Source: Actinopolyspora biskrensis | GTDB taxonomy: Bacteria; Actinomycetota; Actinomycetes; Mycobacteriales; Pseudonocardiaceae | Assembly: GCF_013408175.1 (NCBI RefSeq) | Contig: NZ_JACBYW010000001.1 | Span: 1,178,001-1,242,000, forward strand | Reading direction: 5' to 3' | DNA: 64,000 bases | Part shown: positions 1 to 9,664 of the stretch, piece after piece | Numbering within the stretch: the stretch's first letter is position 1 | Layout: each line of letters opens with the position of its first letter | Made by a program: the position numbers and the translations under genes | Notes under the pieces: generated by a model | What the model saw: only the letters and a program-made list of their open reading frames with translations | Database searches by the model: none | What the model was told of the DNA's origin: nothing

Positions 1-1639
1 ACTCGGCCAGCTCCCGGTAGCTGCGCCGCCGCAGTGCGGGCCTTTCCCGTGCCATTCCGGTCAGGGACAGCGACACGTACTCGGAGACGGTCAGTACCGC
101 ATCGGCGAAACCCCGTTCCAGGGGAGGCCGACGGTGCAGCGGGGAGAGCACGTACCCGACGACCAGGACGACGACACAGCCGATGAGCGAGTCGACCAGC
201 CGCACCGCGGGAAGCGCGGGAATGGATTCCACCTGGTTCATCTTCAACAGCACCAGACACGTCACGACTCCGGTGAACAGGCCGTAGTGACGGCTCAACG
301 TGTCGGGCACCAAGGCGGCCAGCAGCACCGTGAAGGGCAGCATCCACCATCCGTGGGCGATACCGGCCAACAGCGCGCTCGCCACGATCACCCCCAGCAC
401 GCTTCCGATCCCGCGCAGCACGGTGCGTGCGAACAACGAGCCCGAGTTCGGCTTGAGGACCAGCGCTACCGTCAGCGCGACCCAGTAGGGCTGTTCCAGC
501 GGAAGCAGCAGGCCGATCGTTTCCGCCACGGCCAGGCACAGCGCCATGCGGGCCGCGAGCAACCACCCGGTCCTGCCGACCGCGAGGCCCTCGCGCCACA
601 CCCGGAAGCGTGCGCGTCGATCGCGTCCGGTGTCGAGTTCGCCGGGATCGGCGAGTTTCGCCGTGCGCAGCGAGGCGACCAGTCTGCCGAGGGCGTGGTC
701 CAGGGCGCGCAGGGGAGTCGGGTCGGTGGAGGCGGTGGTCGATGTGTACGGCGGGGGCAGGGCTCCGGAGCGCAGGCACCGGGCCAGCGTGCGCATCGTC
801 TCCATCGGGGGGTCGGGAACTCGCGTGCCGGCGTGGGCGAGTGCGACGGAGGCCTCCACCATCGGAGTGGCCTGGGAGAGTGCCACGTAGAGCCTGTCGT
901 GGACGCGACTGCGCGCCGTGGAGCCCGCCGCCACGCTGATCAGCACGTCGTGGGCCTCGTTCAGCGCCCTGGTCAGTTGCTGCCTGACTTCGGTGCGCGT
1001 TTCCTCGCTCTCGGTGTTCAGCATTCGTGCGGCGGTCTCGAAGACCCGCGCCACGGCATGTCTGGCCGGGGCGGTGCGCCGGAACGGCCACGTCGCCGCG
1101 ATCAACGTGAAGGCGAGCAGTTCTCCGCCGAGGAACCACGCGAGCTGTTGTCCGTCGTGCATGGTTTCCACGGGGTGGCCGGTGGCCACGATGCAGAAAG
1201 TCAGCATCTGGGCGCCGGCCGCGCCCCACAGATCGCCCATTCTGCTGGCCAGAACCGACAGCACAGAAATGATCACGACGACGCACGCGCCCGTCCACGG
1301 CGACGGGGCGGCTATTCCGAGACCGAATCCGACGGCTCCCAGAAGTACGGTCAGCCCGACGCGACGTAACCGGTACCTATAGGAGCTGACCGGGTCCGAG
1401 AAAGCGACGCACAAAGCGCCGAGGGAAATCAGGATCGCTTCCCCGATTCCTCCCGTGGCGAGTCCCACCGCAGGGGGGAGGCCGACGGCCAGTGCCGCCA
1501 CGCCGATACGGCTCCAGTCCACGGGAATGGGGGCCGGGCGCAGCATCCGGCGGAGCCAGGCGGGCAGGGCTGCGCGCAGCAGACGTGGCAACGCGGTCGA
1601 CCACGTGTGTCGAACGGAAAACGTGTCGACGGGAAACAC
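1..1639 (-). CDS. FUSC-family integral membrane protein, 3' end outside the window
   Basis: The reverse strand is open from a GTG at 1639 to the left edge, about 546 residues, so the C-terminus is missing. The predicted protein is rich in Leu, Val, Ala and Ile, with two blocks of hydrophobic helices (about residues 35-130 and 380-500) separated by a polar, mostly helical region. That duplicated layout is typical of FUSC proteins (YccS and fusaric acid or aromatic acid exporter relatives). A GGGAGG ribosome site lies 4 bases upstream of the GTG; an ATG at 1546 is an alternative start. The family is associated with efflux of aromatic acids, but the substrate here is unknown. No partner membrane-fusion gene is visible. 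Confidence 0.78.
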   Translation of the reverse strand, partial: MFPVDTFSVRHTWSTALPRLLRAALPAWLRRMLRPAPIPVDWSRIGVAALAVGLPPAVGLATGGIGEAILISLGALCVAFSDPVSSYRYRLRRVGLTVLLGAVGFGLGIAAPSPWTGACVVVIISVLSVLASRMGDLWGAAGAQMLTFCIVATGHPVETMHDGQQLAWFLGGELLAFTLIAATWPFRRTAPARHAVARVFETAARMLNTESEETRTEVRQQLTRALNEAHDVLISVAAGSTARSRVHDRLYVALSQATPMVEASVALAHAGTRVPDPPMETMRTLARCLRSGALPPPYTSTTASTDPTPLRALDHALGRLVASLRTAKLADPGELDTGRDRRARFRVWREGLAVGRTGWLLAARMALCLAVAETIGLLLPLEQPYWVALTVALVLKPNSGSLFARTVLRGIGSVLGVIVASALLAGIAHGWWMLPFTVLLAALVPDTLSRHYGLFTGVVTCLVLLKMNQVESIPALPAVRLVDSLIGCVVVLVVGYVLSPLHRRPPLERGFADAVLTVSEYVSLSLTGMARERPALRRRSYRELAE

Positions 1640-2100
1640 CCGACCTCCCGGTGATCTCTTCGACGTGCGCAGTGTGCCGCTGTGCGTCGCGGTCCGCCGC
1701 CGTGTTCGCGGCGTGCCGATTCGTCCTGCCCGATCCGTTTCCCCATTATTACTCGGGGATGCGGGGACAAGTCCCGTGCACAACACAGATCACACCTTGT
1801 CGTGTGTCACCTCCAAGTGGGCGATGAATGCCGGGTTAAAATGCGGTGTAGAGATTTTCGTCATGTTTCCGGTGTTTTTCCGAAACGCCGGGCGGAGATC
1901 TTCCGCGTTTTTCCCGTGGGCGAGATCACCTTCTCGTCGCGACCGGTCGGCTGTGCTTTGTCGCACCACTTCGCGCCGAGGGGAGGATGGAACCGGGTGA
2001 AGCCTCCGGGCGGGCCGTGGGAGTCGAACGCACGGTTTTCGGGGCGGTGCGTCGGTGGTCGCGACGTCCGGCGGGGAGGTGAGCGCGTCGTCGCCCCGAG
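1640..2100. other. Intergenic region without a recognised gene
   Basis: Four hundred and sixty bases separate the start of the FUSC gene from the end of the formamidase gene, both read leftwards. Open frames exist on both strands but have low-complexity, Arg/Ser-rich products and no convincing ribosome site. The stretch 1795-1930 is less GC-rich than its surroundings and may hold the FUSC promoter. I could not identify a specific operator or terminator. Confidence 0.5.
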
Positions 2101-3351
2101 TCAGTCCGCGAGGGCGCACTCTCCACGATCGACGGCGACGGGGCCGTCGGCGCCGGGACGGACGTCGAAGTCGAAGATCTCGGTGGGCAGGTACAGGGAG
2201 CAGCAGGCGTTGGGAATGTCGACGATGCCGCTGACCCGGCCCTCGATCGGCGCCGCGCACAGGATCAGGTACGCCTGCCTGCCGGTGTAGCCGAACTGCT
2301 CGAGGTAGGCGATGGCCTGCAGGCAGGCGCGGCGGTAGGCGACCGTGGCGTTCATGTAGTGCTGATCGCCCGATTCGTCGACCGAGATGCCGACGAAGGA
2401 GACGAACTCGTCGTAGCGCGGTTCCTGCCGTCCCGGGCGGAAGATCGGTGTGGTCGCGTTGTACGCGCGCATTCCGCCCTTGACGAGATCGACCCCGATG
2501 TCGACGTGCCCGCCCATCTCCACCGCACCGCAGAAGCTGATCTCACCGTCGCCCTGGGCGAAGTGCAGATCCCCGATGGAGAACTTGGCCCCCGGCACGT
2601 AGACCGGGTAGTAGACGCGCGAGCCGATGCCGAGATTCTTGATGTCGACGTTGCCGCCGTGCTCGCGCGGGGGGACCGTGCGAGCGCCCTCCCGGGCCAC
2701 GCGCTCCCGTTCCGCACCGGTGAGCGAACCGAGCAGGCTGTTCGTCTCCAGCGGCGGCAACGCCAGCGGGGGAACCCGGTGCGGGTCGGTGTCGATCAGC
2801 GCCTGTTCCCGGCGGTTCCACGCGGCCAGCAGCTCCGCCGAGGGGGCGCATCCGGCCAGCCCCGGGTGGATGTTGGAGGCGATGCGCACTCCGGGAAGGT
2901 GTCGGGAGGTCGCGAAGCGGCCGTGGAAGTCCCAGATCGCCTTGCCCGCCTCGGGGTAGTGGTCGGTGAGGAAACCGCCTCCGTTGTCGCGGGCGAAGAT
3001 GCCGGTGTAGCCCCACCCCTGGCCCGCCTGCTCGCCCTTCCCGCGGTCGACGGTGTTCGCGGGTCCGATGTCGAGGTAGTCGACGACGAGCAGATCGCCC
3101 GGCTCGGCTCCGGCCACGGCGATGGGCCCGCTGAGCATGTGGTTGTGGTCGAGGACCATGTCCCTGACGTCGTTGGCCGAGTCGTCGTCGTGGACCTGTC
3201 CGTCGGTCCAGTCCTTGCACTCGACGCGGAACTCGTCGCCGGGCCGGACCTCGGCCACGGCGGGGATGTCCGGGTGCCACCGGTTGTGTCCGGGAGTTGC
3301 CTGGTCGCGCATCGATTTCGCCTGGTCGACGTGGAAGACGGTCCGCGGCAT
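2101..3351 (-). CDS. fmdA: Formamidase / acetamidase (FmdA/AmdA family)
   Basis: The 416-residue product has the usual FmdA/AmdA length and matches the family end to end. It has an N-terminal beta-rich half with the DHNHMLSGP segment (about residues 68-76), a central NIHPGLAGCAPS segment (about 160-171) and a C-terminal PNACCSLYLP segment. These cytoplasmic enzymes hydrolyse short amides such as formamide or acetamide to ammonia and the acid, and serve in nitrogen scavenging. The ATG at 3351 has an AAGGGG ribosome site 7 bases upstream. No FmdB-type zinc-ribbon regulator or amide transporter lies beside it, so it appears to be a single-gene unit. Formamide versus acetamide preference cannot be decided. 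Confidence 0.9.
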   Translation of the reverse strand: MPRTVFHVDQAKSMRDQATPGHNRWHPDIPAVAEVRPGDEFRVECKDWTDGQVHDDDSANDVRDMVLDHNHMLSGPIAVAGAEPGDLLVVDYLDIGPANTVDRGKGEQAGQGWGYTGIFARDNGGGFLTDHYPEAGKAIWDFHGRFATSRHLPGVRIASNIHPGLAGCAPSAELLAAWNRREQALIDTDPHRVPPLALPPLETNSLLGSLTGAERERVAREGARTVPPREHGGNVDIKNLGIGSRVYYPVYVPGAKFSIGDLHFAQGDGEISFCGAVEMGGHVDIGVDLVKGGMRAYNATTPIFRPGRQEPRYDEFVSFVGISVDESGDQHYMNATVAYRRACLQAIAYLEQFGYTGRQAYLILCAAPIEGRVSGIVDIPNACCSLYLPTEIFDFDVRPGADGPVAVDRGECALAD

Positions 3352-3575
3352 GTCGGTCCCCTTTTCGCGTTGGCCCGCGCTCTGCTGGTGTCGCCGTCAT
3401 AGCACCGAACGAGCTCGTGCGCTCGGGCAATGATCGCGAACAGCTCGGCCGGTGGGCGCTCCACGCGGACTTCCCGACCGGGCGTGGCCACCGGGACGTG
3501 GTCTTCGGGAGGGGAACGTGCCGCGACTTCGCGACGCCGTCCTTTCCCGTGCCGATCGCTCGCTGGTTGGGGGGA

Positions 3576-3611
3576 CCGCTGCCGGACTCCCGTCCGGAAG
3601 CCCGGCAGCGG
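3576..3611 (-). terminator. Rho-independent-type hairpin after the beta-helix gene
   Basis: A perfect 10-bp stem (3576-3585 with 3602-3611) with a 16-base loop lies just past the stop of the leftward beta-helix gene at 3634. There is no U-tract, as is usual in actinomycetes. Confidence 0.55.
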
Positions 3612-3633
3612 CAGGCGAACTCGCGACGGGGGA

Positions 3634-4857
3634 TCAGCACACGTCCCGCGAGGTGTTCTCCAACGTGTTGTTCTCGATGGTGATGTTCTCCCCGCAGGGA
3701 CTCTCCACGATTGCCGAGTCGGTGACCGTCAAATTGTGCAGGGTCACGTCCCTGGTCACGGGGAACTCCGAACGAGCGGCGATCCGGACGGTTCCCGGTC
3801 CGCTCACCTCCCCTCCTTCGGAGGCGATTTCCACGTTGTAGCAGTTCTCCACGAGGATGGCGTTGTTGCCGGTGTCGGCGATGTCCACGCGGTCGATCAC
3901 GGCGCCGCCGCTTTCCGAGACGCAGAAGACGCCGCGTCCACCACCGCGTGCGATCACCTCACCGACGTGGACGTTGGTCGGATAGGCACCGTCCACGCGA
4001 CCGTTCCTGTTCGCCATCCGGAAGGCCGCGTAACCGGTCCCCGAGCCCGCGTTCTCGGCGTCCACCGTTCCCACGGTGGCGTTCGTGGTGTTGTTGAGCA
4101 GCAGCCCCGAGTACGCGACGTCGCGCGCCACCACGGTGCCGACCGTCAGCCCGTCCACGCCGTAGGTCTCGACCCCGTGGTTGTCGGTGCCGGACACGTG
4201 GACGTCGTCGATCCGCACATCGGTGGTGGGTTGGTCACGGTCTGCGTGGTTGTCCACGCGGATTCCCAGCCCACCGGAAAGGCGCAGGTCGATCTGGCCG
4301 AGGTGGATGTCACTGGCGTTCCGGAAGAACACCCCGAACCACGGTGATCCGGTCACGCTGAGGTGCTGCACCTCCACGGCGGTCACGTGCCGCCCGCGAA
4401 CCACCGCGTTGTCGCCGGTGGCCTGGCCGGTCACGTCGATGGTGCCGCAGACGTCCAGCACGGTGTAGCTGGGCAGATCCAGCGATCGGTCGGCCCTCAT
4501 GCTTCCGGAACCGCGGACGACGACCCGTTCCTTGCTCTGGCGGCCGGATGTGAGGCTGTCCACGGCGGCCTGTGTAGCCGCTCGCATGTTCGGTCCGGTG
4601 TGGACGACCTCGCTCCCGTTACGCGCCGTCCAGGAGCCGCCGCTCGAGACGACCTCGGCGTCGAACGAGCCGCTTCCGCACTGCTGCGCGGTTCCGGTCG
4701 GGGTGCTCCGCTCGACACCGGGGCCCCGCTCGGTGGGCACGTCGGTGCTGTCCGCGCCGTGGGCGAGCGGTGACAGAGCCAGTGTCGCCAACACGGCCGT
4801 GGACAGCATCGTGAGTGATTTTCGGGAACTCCCGGCAGGAAATAATCGGGTTTTCAT
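3634..4857 (-). CDS. Secreted right-handed parallel beta-helix protein
   Basis: This 407-residue protein begins with a Sec-type signal peptide: KTR at the N-terminus, a hydrophobic core around residues 16-32, and likely cleavage after LAHGA. The rest is a ladder of short Val/Ile/Asn-rich repeats of about 22-25 residues (VTVxxxxV, NNTTNATV, ITIENNTLEN), characteristic of the pectate-lyase-like beta-helix fold. Such proteins are usually polysaccharide lyases or hydrolases, but I cannot assign catalytic residues or a CAZy family. The ATG at 4857 follows GAGGGAA. A perfect LacI-type palindrome lies about 115 bases upstream, suggesting sugar-controlled expression and fitting the pectin-related genes nearby. 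Confidence 0.7.
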   Translation of the reverse strand: MKTRLFPAGSSRKSLTMLSTAVLATLALSPLAHGADSTDVPTERGPGVERSTPTGTAQQCGSGSFDAEVVSSGGSWTARNGSEVVHTGPNMRAATQAAVDSLTSGRQSKERVVVRGSGSMRADRSLDLPSYTVLDVCGTIDVTGQATGDNAVVRGRHVTAVEVQHLSVTGSPWFGVFFRNASDIHLGQIDLRLSGGLGIRVDNHADRDQPTTDVRIDDVHVSGTDNHGVETYGVDGLTVGTVVARDVAYSGLLLNNTTNATVGTVDAENAGSGTGYAAFRMANRNGRVDGAYPTNVHVGEVIARGGGRGVFCVSESGGAVIDRVDIADTGNNAILVENCYNVEIASEGGEVSGPGTVRIAARSEFPVTRDVTLHNLTVTDSAIVESPCGENITIENNTLENTSRDVC

Positions 4858-5232
4858 GGATTCCCTCGTTTTCGCGGAATGGACTGCAGTGTTCTGCCCC
4901 GTCTTTCCGGTGTTGCGGCGCGGAGTGGCACCACCGGGGCATCGCTGATTCGTGAACGGGCAAAAAATTCTCGGTAAGCGCTTACCAAGTGGAGATGGAG
5001 TGTAGCCCTATTCCCTGTGGCACTGTCAAGGGACTCGTCGGGTCGGCAGAATCGTAATTCGTTTTCGAGAATTCGGCGTAAGGGACTGCCCCGGGCGGTC
5101 TATTTGGCGTTCACCGCCGTGCGCCGGTTGGTTTTTCGGGAAGAACTGGTCGAACCTGTTCGGAAAGCGCGGGGAGCGCCCGCCCGGAAGGTGCGCACGG
5201 GCGGGCACGGCTCATCGGAACACGCTCTCCGG
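4858..5232. other. Upstream region of the beta-helix gene, no gene seen
   Basis: This 375-base region holds the presumed promoter of the leftward beta-helix gene and one perfect LacI-type palindrome (listed separately). Its right part is downstream of the DUF5313 gene. No frame with a convincing start and composition was found. Confidence 0.5.
4973..4986. promoter_or_regulatory. LacI-family operator (GGTAAGCGCTTACC)
   Basis: This is a perfect 14-base palindrome with the central CG step typical of LacI/GalR operators. It lies about 115 bases upstream of the start of the secreted beta-helix gene, in a plausible promoter region. Its core, AAGCGCTT, matches the element before the second Gfo/Idh gene. 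Which of the two LacI regulators of the window binds it, if either, is unknown. Confidence 0.65.
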
Positions 5233-5745
5233 TTACTGCTGCTCCGGTCGGTTCCGGTACAGGGCGGCATAGCGGGCTTCCTGCTCGGCCAGCAGCTCCG
5301 CATCGGCCTCGGCCCGCTTCGCCTTTCCCGTGCCGACCGGATAGCCGTGTTTGGCCAGGCGGTGTTCGCAGGTTTCCACCATCGCCGAGACGGAGTACCA
5401 CACCGCCATGATCACTCCTCCGAGCAGCGACATGGCGCTGATCCACAGCGGCCCCGGAAGCAGCAGCAACAACAGACCGGGCGATACCTGGACGAGCGCG
5501 CGGGCGACGTGCCGCAGCGCCCAGGTGCGACACGTGATGTCGTGCAGTACCCACTCCCGGCAACGTGCGGGGAGGCGACCACCGTAGGCGTACCACAGCC
5601 ACTGCAGGGGATTGGGGCGTTCTCGGCTCAAACTCGGCAGGCTCCGTTCCTTCCGGCGTCCGCGTGCGGCCTGCTGAGAAAGATACTGCCCACGGAGAGG
5701 CGTGGGGGAACGGCCGGGGCCGTGCGCGGAGTTGAGCTCCGTCAC
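5233..5745 (-). CDS. DUF5313 family membrane protein
   Basis: The 170-residue product carries the DUF5313 signature RPNPLQWLWYAYGGRLP (about residues 43-59), followed by a conserved W-x-L-x-D-x-T block. Next come two hydrophobic segments (about 85-100 and 104-125) and a charged Glu/Arg-rich tail. The family is restricted to actinobacteria and its role is unknown. The start is a GTG at 5745 with GGGAG about 10 bases upstream. It reads in the same direction as rhamnulokinase but ends independently, and nothing ties it to sugar metabolism. Confidence 0.75.
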   Translation of the reverse strand: MTELNSAHGPGRSPTPLRGQYLSQQAARGRRKERSLPSLSRERPNPLQWLWYAYGGRLPARCREWVLHDITCRTWALRHVARALVQVSPGLLLLLLPGPLWISAMSLLGGVIMAVWYSVSAMVETCEHRLAKHGYPVGTGKAKRAEADAELLAEQEARYAALYRNRPEQQ

Positions 5746-5839
5746 ACGAACGTCGCTCCCCGGTGGAGGGGCACCCGTTCACGAGACGGCAGGATGTTCC
5801 GCCCCGGCGATCCCACGACACGGGGGCGGAGAACACCGG

Positions 5840-7342
5840 TCATCCCGAAGTGGACCGCACACCGTGGTCGCGTTGGCGGTTGCCGTGCACCCGTGCTTCG
5901 ACGGCGCTCCACTCCTGCGCTCCACCGGTGGGTTCGAAGCGCCGCAGGGGCTGGGTTTCGGCCACGAGCTCACGCGCCGCGGCCCGGTCGCCCGCCGCGC
6001 CGTGGGCGCGGGCCTGGACCAGCACGTTGCCCAGTGCGGTGGCCTCGGCGGGACCGGCGACCACGGGAAGTCCGCAGGCATCGGCGGTCAGCTGGCACAG
6101 CAGGTCGTTACGGCTGCCCCCGCCGACCATGTGCACCACCTCGACCTCGTGGTCGGCCAGCCGCGCGGCGTCGCGCACGGTGGTCCGATGGGCCAGGGCC
6201 AGGCTTTCGAGTACGCAGCGAACGGTCTCCTCCGGGGTCTCCGGGACGGGTTCCCCCACGTTCGCGCAGGCCGTGGCTATGGCCGTGGGCATGTCCTGGG
6301 AGGCGATGAAGGCCGGATCGTCGGTGTGCAGCACACTGCGGAAAGCAGGCAGGCGGGCGGCTCCTTCGAGCAGCTCGCCCAGCTCTCGCCGCATCCCCAG
6401 CTCCCGCCAGCGACGCAGGCACTCCTGCAACAGCCACAGGCCCATCGTGTTGCGCAGGTAGCGGGTGGTGCCCTCGACACCGCGTTCGTTGGTGAAGTTC
6501 GCCGCGCGCGATCGCTCGGTGAGCACGGGGGAGTCGAGCTCGAGGCCGACCAGCGACCAGGTTCCGCAGGAGATGTAGGCGAAACGTTCGGTCGCGGCGG
6601 GTACCGCCACGACGGCGGAGGCGGTGTCGTGCGAGGCCACGGAGGTGACCGGTAGTCCCGCGGGCAGTCCGGTGCGGGTTCCTACCTCCGCGAGCAGCGT
6701 GCCCGCGCACCGGCCGGGGGAGTGCGGCGGGGGGAGCAGTCGAGTGGGCAGTCCCAGACGTCGTACGAGGTCGTGCGCCCAGTCGTCGCCCAGAACGTCG
6801 AACAGCTGCGTGGTCGAGGCGTTGGTGATCTCGGCCCCGATGTTTCCGGTGAGCCAGTAGTTCAGCAGGTCGGGAAGCAGCAGCATGGTCCGCGCCGACT
6901 CGAGCTGCCCGCTCTCCTCGGAGGCGAGGAGCTGGTACAGGGTGTTGATGGGCAACCGTTGCAGCCCGGTGACCCGGTAGAGCTCCTCGTCGGTCACCAG
7001 TTCGCGTACCCGTTCCATCATGCCCTCGGTCCTGGTGTCCCGATGGTGGTACGGCTCGGCGAGCAGGTTCCCCGTCTCGTCCAGCAGGCCGTGGTCCACG
7101 GCCCAGCTGTCGATCCCCACCGAGGCCGGGGCGTAGGCGGAGGCGGCATCCAGTCCCGTGAGGACCTCCCGGTGTATCCGGGAGATGTCCCAGCGCAATC
7201 CCGCTTCCGTGCGTGAGGGGCTGTTCGGGAACCGGTGCAGTTCGGTCAGCTCGAGCTTTCCGGCAGCCACCTCACCCGCCACCACGCGCCCGCTCGAGGC
7301 GCCCAGGTCGACGGCCGCGCAGGTGAAATCCGTCCTCGTCAT
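5840..7342 (-). CDS. rhaB: L-rhamnulokinase (FGGY kinase)
   Basis: Rhamnulokinase phosphorylates L-rhamnulose to L-rhamnulose 1-phosphate in the cytoplasm. The 500-residue product has the two FGGY/actin-fold domains. The N-terminal phosphate loop AVDLGASSGRV is near residue 10, GIDSWAVDHGL (catalytic Asp region) near 78-88, a TSVASHDTASA segment sits mid-protein, and HMVGGGSRNDLLCQLTAD marks the C-terminal adenosine-binding domain. I chose the ATG at 7342 because the frame upstream of it is a Pro/Arg-rich extension with no family match. It follows the aldolase gene after 175 bases and probably belongs to the same rhamnose operon, controlled by the LacI operator at 10020. Confidence 0.92.
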   Translation of the reverse strand: MTRTDFTCAAVDLGASSGRVVAGEVAAGKLELTELHRFPNSPSRTEAGLRWDISRIHREVLTGLDAASAYAPASVGIDSWAVDHGLLDETGNLLAEPYHHRDTRTEGMMERVRELVTDEELYRVTGLQRLPINTLYQLLASEESGQLESARTMLLLPDLLNYWLTGNIGAEITNASTTQLFDVLGDDWAHDLVRRLGLPTRLLPPPHSPGRCAGTLLAEVGTRTGLPAGLPVTSVASHDTASAVVAVPAATERFAYISCGTWSLVGLELDSPVLTERSRAANFTNERGVEGTTRYLRNTMGLWLLQECLRRWRELGMRRELGELLEGAARLPAFRSVLHTDDPAFIASQDMPTAIATACANVGEPVPETPEETVRCVLESLALAHRTTVRDAARLADHEVEVVHMVGGGSRNDLLCQLTADACGLPVVAGPAEATALGNVLVQARAHGAAGDRAAARELVAETQPLRRFEPTGGAQEWSAVEARVHGNRQRDHGVRSTSG

Positions 7343-7517
7343 GGCAACCTTGTCCGTGGGTGTCCCGGGACACCGGGTCGGGGACCGGTCTCGCGGCCGG
7401 TCCGGATGGGAAGGACTCGTCGACGGTGGCGGCAGCACCGTCCGTCACCCGGACGGGCCGACCGGCTCCCGTCGGCCGGCCGGTCCGTCCGGGGGCACTG
7501 ACACCTCCTCGGCGGCG

Positions 7518-9566
7518 TCAGCGCAGGAAGGCGGCCGGAACACCGCTGTCGACGGGCACGTGCGTTCCCGTGGTGTGCGTCAGATCGCCACCGACCAGGG
7601 CGAACACCGCGGCGGCCACGTTCTCGGGCAGTACTTCCCGCTTGAGCAGGGTGCGTTGGGCGTAGAACTCGCCGAGCTCGCTTTCCCTGACCCCGTAGTG
7701 GGCCGCTCGCTGGGCTCCCCAGCCCCCCGCGAAGATGCCGGAACCGCGTACCACCCCGTCGGGGTTGACGCCGTTGACCCGGATGCCGTGCTCACCGAGT
7801 TCGGCGGCCAGCAGCCGCACCTGGTGCGCCTGGTCGGCCTTGGCGGACCCGTAGGCCACGTTGTTCTGCCCGGCGAACACGGAGTTCTTGCTGGCGACGT
7901 AGACGATGTCGCCTCCGCGCCCCTCGGAGGTCATGACCCGGGCCGCTTCCCTGGAAACCAGGAAGGACCCCCGGGCCATCACGTCGTGCTGGGCGTCCCA
8001 GTCCGAGGTGCTGGTCTCCAGCAGTGGTTTGGAGACGGACAGCCCGGCGTTGTTGACCACCAGGTCGACCCCGCCGAAGGAGAGCGCGGCCGTGCGGAAC
8101 GCGGCGGAGACGTCGTCCTCGTCGGTGAGGTCGGCGGCGACCGCCACGGCCCTGTCCGAGCCGCCCAGCTCGTCGACGAGCTCCCGGGCGGACTCGACGT
8201 CGCGGTCGACCACCACGACGCAGGCGCCTTCGGCGCAGAGCCTGTGCGCAGTGGCCTTGCCGATTCCCGAGGCACCGCCCGTGACGAGGGCGACGCGCGT
8301 GGCCAGTGGTTTCGGGGCGGGCATGCGGGCGAGTTTGGCCTCTTCGAGGCTCCAGTACTCGATCCGGAACTTCTCGGACTCCTCGATCGGTTGGTAGCGG
8401 GAGACGGACTCCGCCCCGTGCATCACGTTGATCGCGTTGACGTAGAACTCACCCGCGACGCGGGCGGTCTGCTTGTCCTTGCCGAAGGAGAACATCCCCA
8501 CCCCGGGCACGAGCACGATCGTCGGGTCGGCTCCGCGCATGGCGGGGGAGTTCTCGTCCGCGTGGTGCTGGTAGTACTCGCGGTAGCGCTGCCGGTAGGC
8601 GGAGTGCAGTTCCCGCAGCCGTTCGACGACCTCCTCCAGCGGGGCGGTGGGGGGAAGGTCCACCACCAGGGGGCGCACCTTGGTGCGCAGGAAGTGGTCG
8701 GGGCAGGAGGTCCCCAGGTCGGCGAGTTGCGGGTGGTTCTCGCCAGCGAGGAACTCCAGCACCGAGTCCCGGTCGTCGTAGTGGCCCACCTGGGGGTTGT
8801 CGGTCGAGACCAGTCCCCGGATTACCGGGGCGAGCTCCGCCGCGCGCGCGTGCCGCTGTTCCGCGGGCAGTGCCTCGTTCGCGCTCACCGGCGGACCGAA
8901 CGGTTCGGGACGGCCGCGCTCTCGCAGGAATCGCTCGGCGGTGCGGATGATCCACAGCGAGTTCTCCCGGCACCGCTGACTCGTCTCGCCCCAGGCCGTG
9001 ATCCCGTGCCCGCCGAGGACGACTCCGACCGCGTTCGGGTTCTCCCGTCGTGCGGCGGCGATGTCCAGGCCCAGTTGGAAGCCCGGTCGGCGCCACGGGA
9101 CCCACACCACTTCGTCGCCGAAGCACTCCTCGGTCAACTGTGGACCGTCCTCGGCCGCGGCCAGGGCGATTCCCGCGTCGGGGTGCAGGTGGTCGACGTG
9201 TTCGGCCTCTACGAGCCCGTGCATGGCGGTGTCGATCGAGGGTGCGGCCCCGCCCTTGCCGTACAGGCAGTGGTCGAGGGCCTCGACCATCTCGTCCTCG
9301 CGTCCGACTCCCGGATACACCTCGGTCAGGGAGCGCATGCGGTCCAGGCGCAGCACGGCCAGTCCGGACTCCTCGAGCGTTCCGAGGTCCCCGCCGGACC
9401 CCTTGACCCACATCAGACGTTCCGGTCGCGCGGTGACCGGATCGGTTCCGGTGGCCTTGGCGGAGGCGTTGCCTCCCGCGTAGTTGGTGTTGCGTGGATC
9501 GGCCCCGAGCTGGTGTGCACGGTCCAGCAGTTCGGATACCGCCTGTTCGGGGGATAGTTCGTTCAT
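7518..9566 (-). CDS. rhaD: Bifunctional rhamnulose-1-phosphate aldolase / short-chain dehydrogenase
   Basis: The 682-residue fusion has an N-terminal class II aldolase domain (about 1-400) with zinc-binding His residues in the VLGGHGITAWG region and in the earlier DHLHPD segment. A C-terminal SDR domain (about 425-682) has the nucleotide motif TGGASGIGKAT, an NNAG segment and the catalytic YGSAK motif. Known relatives (RhaE / YuxG type) split rhamnulose 1-phosphate into dihydroxyacetone phosphate and L-lactaldehyde, and the SDR domain oxidises lactaldehyde to lactate. The ATG at 9566 has an AAAGG site 9 bases upstream; the longer frame upstream lacks a match. It is transcribed with rhaB, downstream of the operator at 10020. 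Confidence 0.93.
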   Translation of the reverse strand: MNELSPEQAVSELLDRAHQLGADPRNTNYAGGNASAKATGTDPVTARPERLMWVKGSGGDLGTLEESGLAVLRLDRMRSLTEVYPGVGREDEMVEALDHCLYGKGGAAPSIDTAMHGLVEAEHVDHLHPDAGIALAAAEDGPQLTEECFGDEVVWVPWRRPGFQLGLDIAAARRENPNAVGVVLGGHGITAWGETSQRCRENSLWIIRTAERFLRERGRPEPFGPPVSANEALPAEQRHARAAELAPVIRGLVSTDNPQVGHYDDRDSVLEFLAGENHPQLADLGTSCPDHFLRTKVRPLVVDLPPTAPLEEVVERLRELHSAYRQRYREYYQHHADENSPAMRGADPTIVLVPGVGMFSFGKDKQTARVAGEFYVNAINVMHGAESVSRYQPIEESEKFRIEYWSLEEAKLARMPAPKPLATRVALVTGGASGIGKATAHRLCAEGACVVVVDRDVESARELVDELGGSDRAVAVAADLTDEDDVSAAFRTAALSFGGVDLVVNNAGLSVSKPLLETSTSDWDAQHDVMARGSFLVSREAARVMTSEGRGGDIVYVASKNSVFAGQNNVAYGSAKADQAHQVRLLAAELGEHGIRVNGVNPDGVVRGSGIFAGGWGAQRAAHYGVRESELGEFYAQRTLLKREVLPENVAAAVFALVGGDLTHTTGTHVPVDSGVPAAFLR

Positions 9567-9664
9567 GGGGGTGCCTTTCGGTTCCGGGCCGTCTTGCTGA
9601 GGCTTTGCTGTCGCGTTGACGAGTGGTGTGGTGCTGCCGGTACCGACTGGACGGGAAACCTCGA

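Noticed and set aside
134-1369. 411-codon plus-strand frame at the left edge
   Set aside because: Gln/His/Arg-rich product mirrors a hydrophobic FUSC membrane protein read on the other strand.
1790-2260. Minus-strand frame across the gap between the FUSC and formamidase genes
   Set aside because: Arg/Pro/Ser-rich, overlaps the formamidase 3' end out of frame, no start signal.
42-5330. Repeated phrase CTTTCCCGTGCC at about 44, 3543 and 5322
   Set aside because: It fits common codon pairs in this genome and occurs mostly inside coding DNA; no regular spacing or symmetry was found.
7158-9557. Very long open frame on the plus strand opposite the rhaD gene
   Set aside because: Its product is His/Gly/Arg/Val-rich without domains. 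It is the antisense shadow of a high-GC gene whose own strand encodes a complete aldolase/dehydrogenase.
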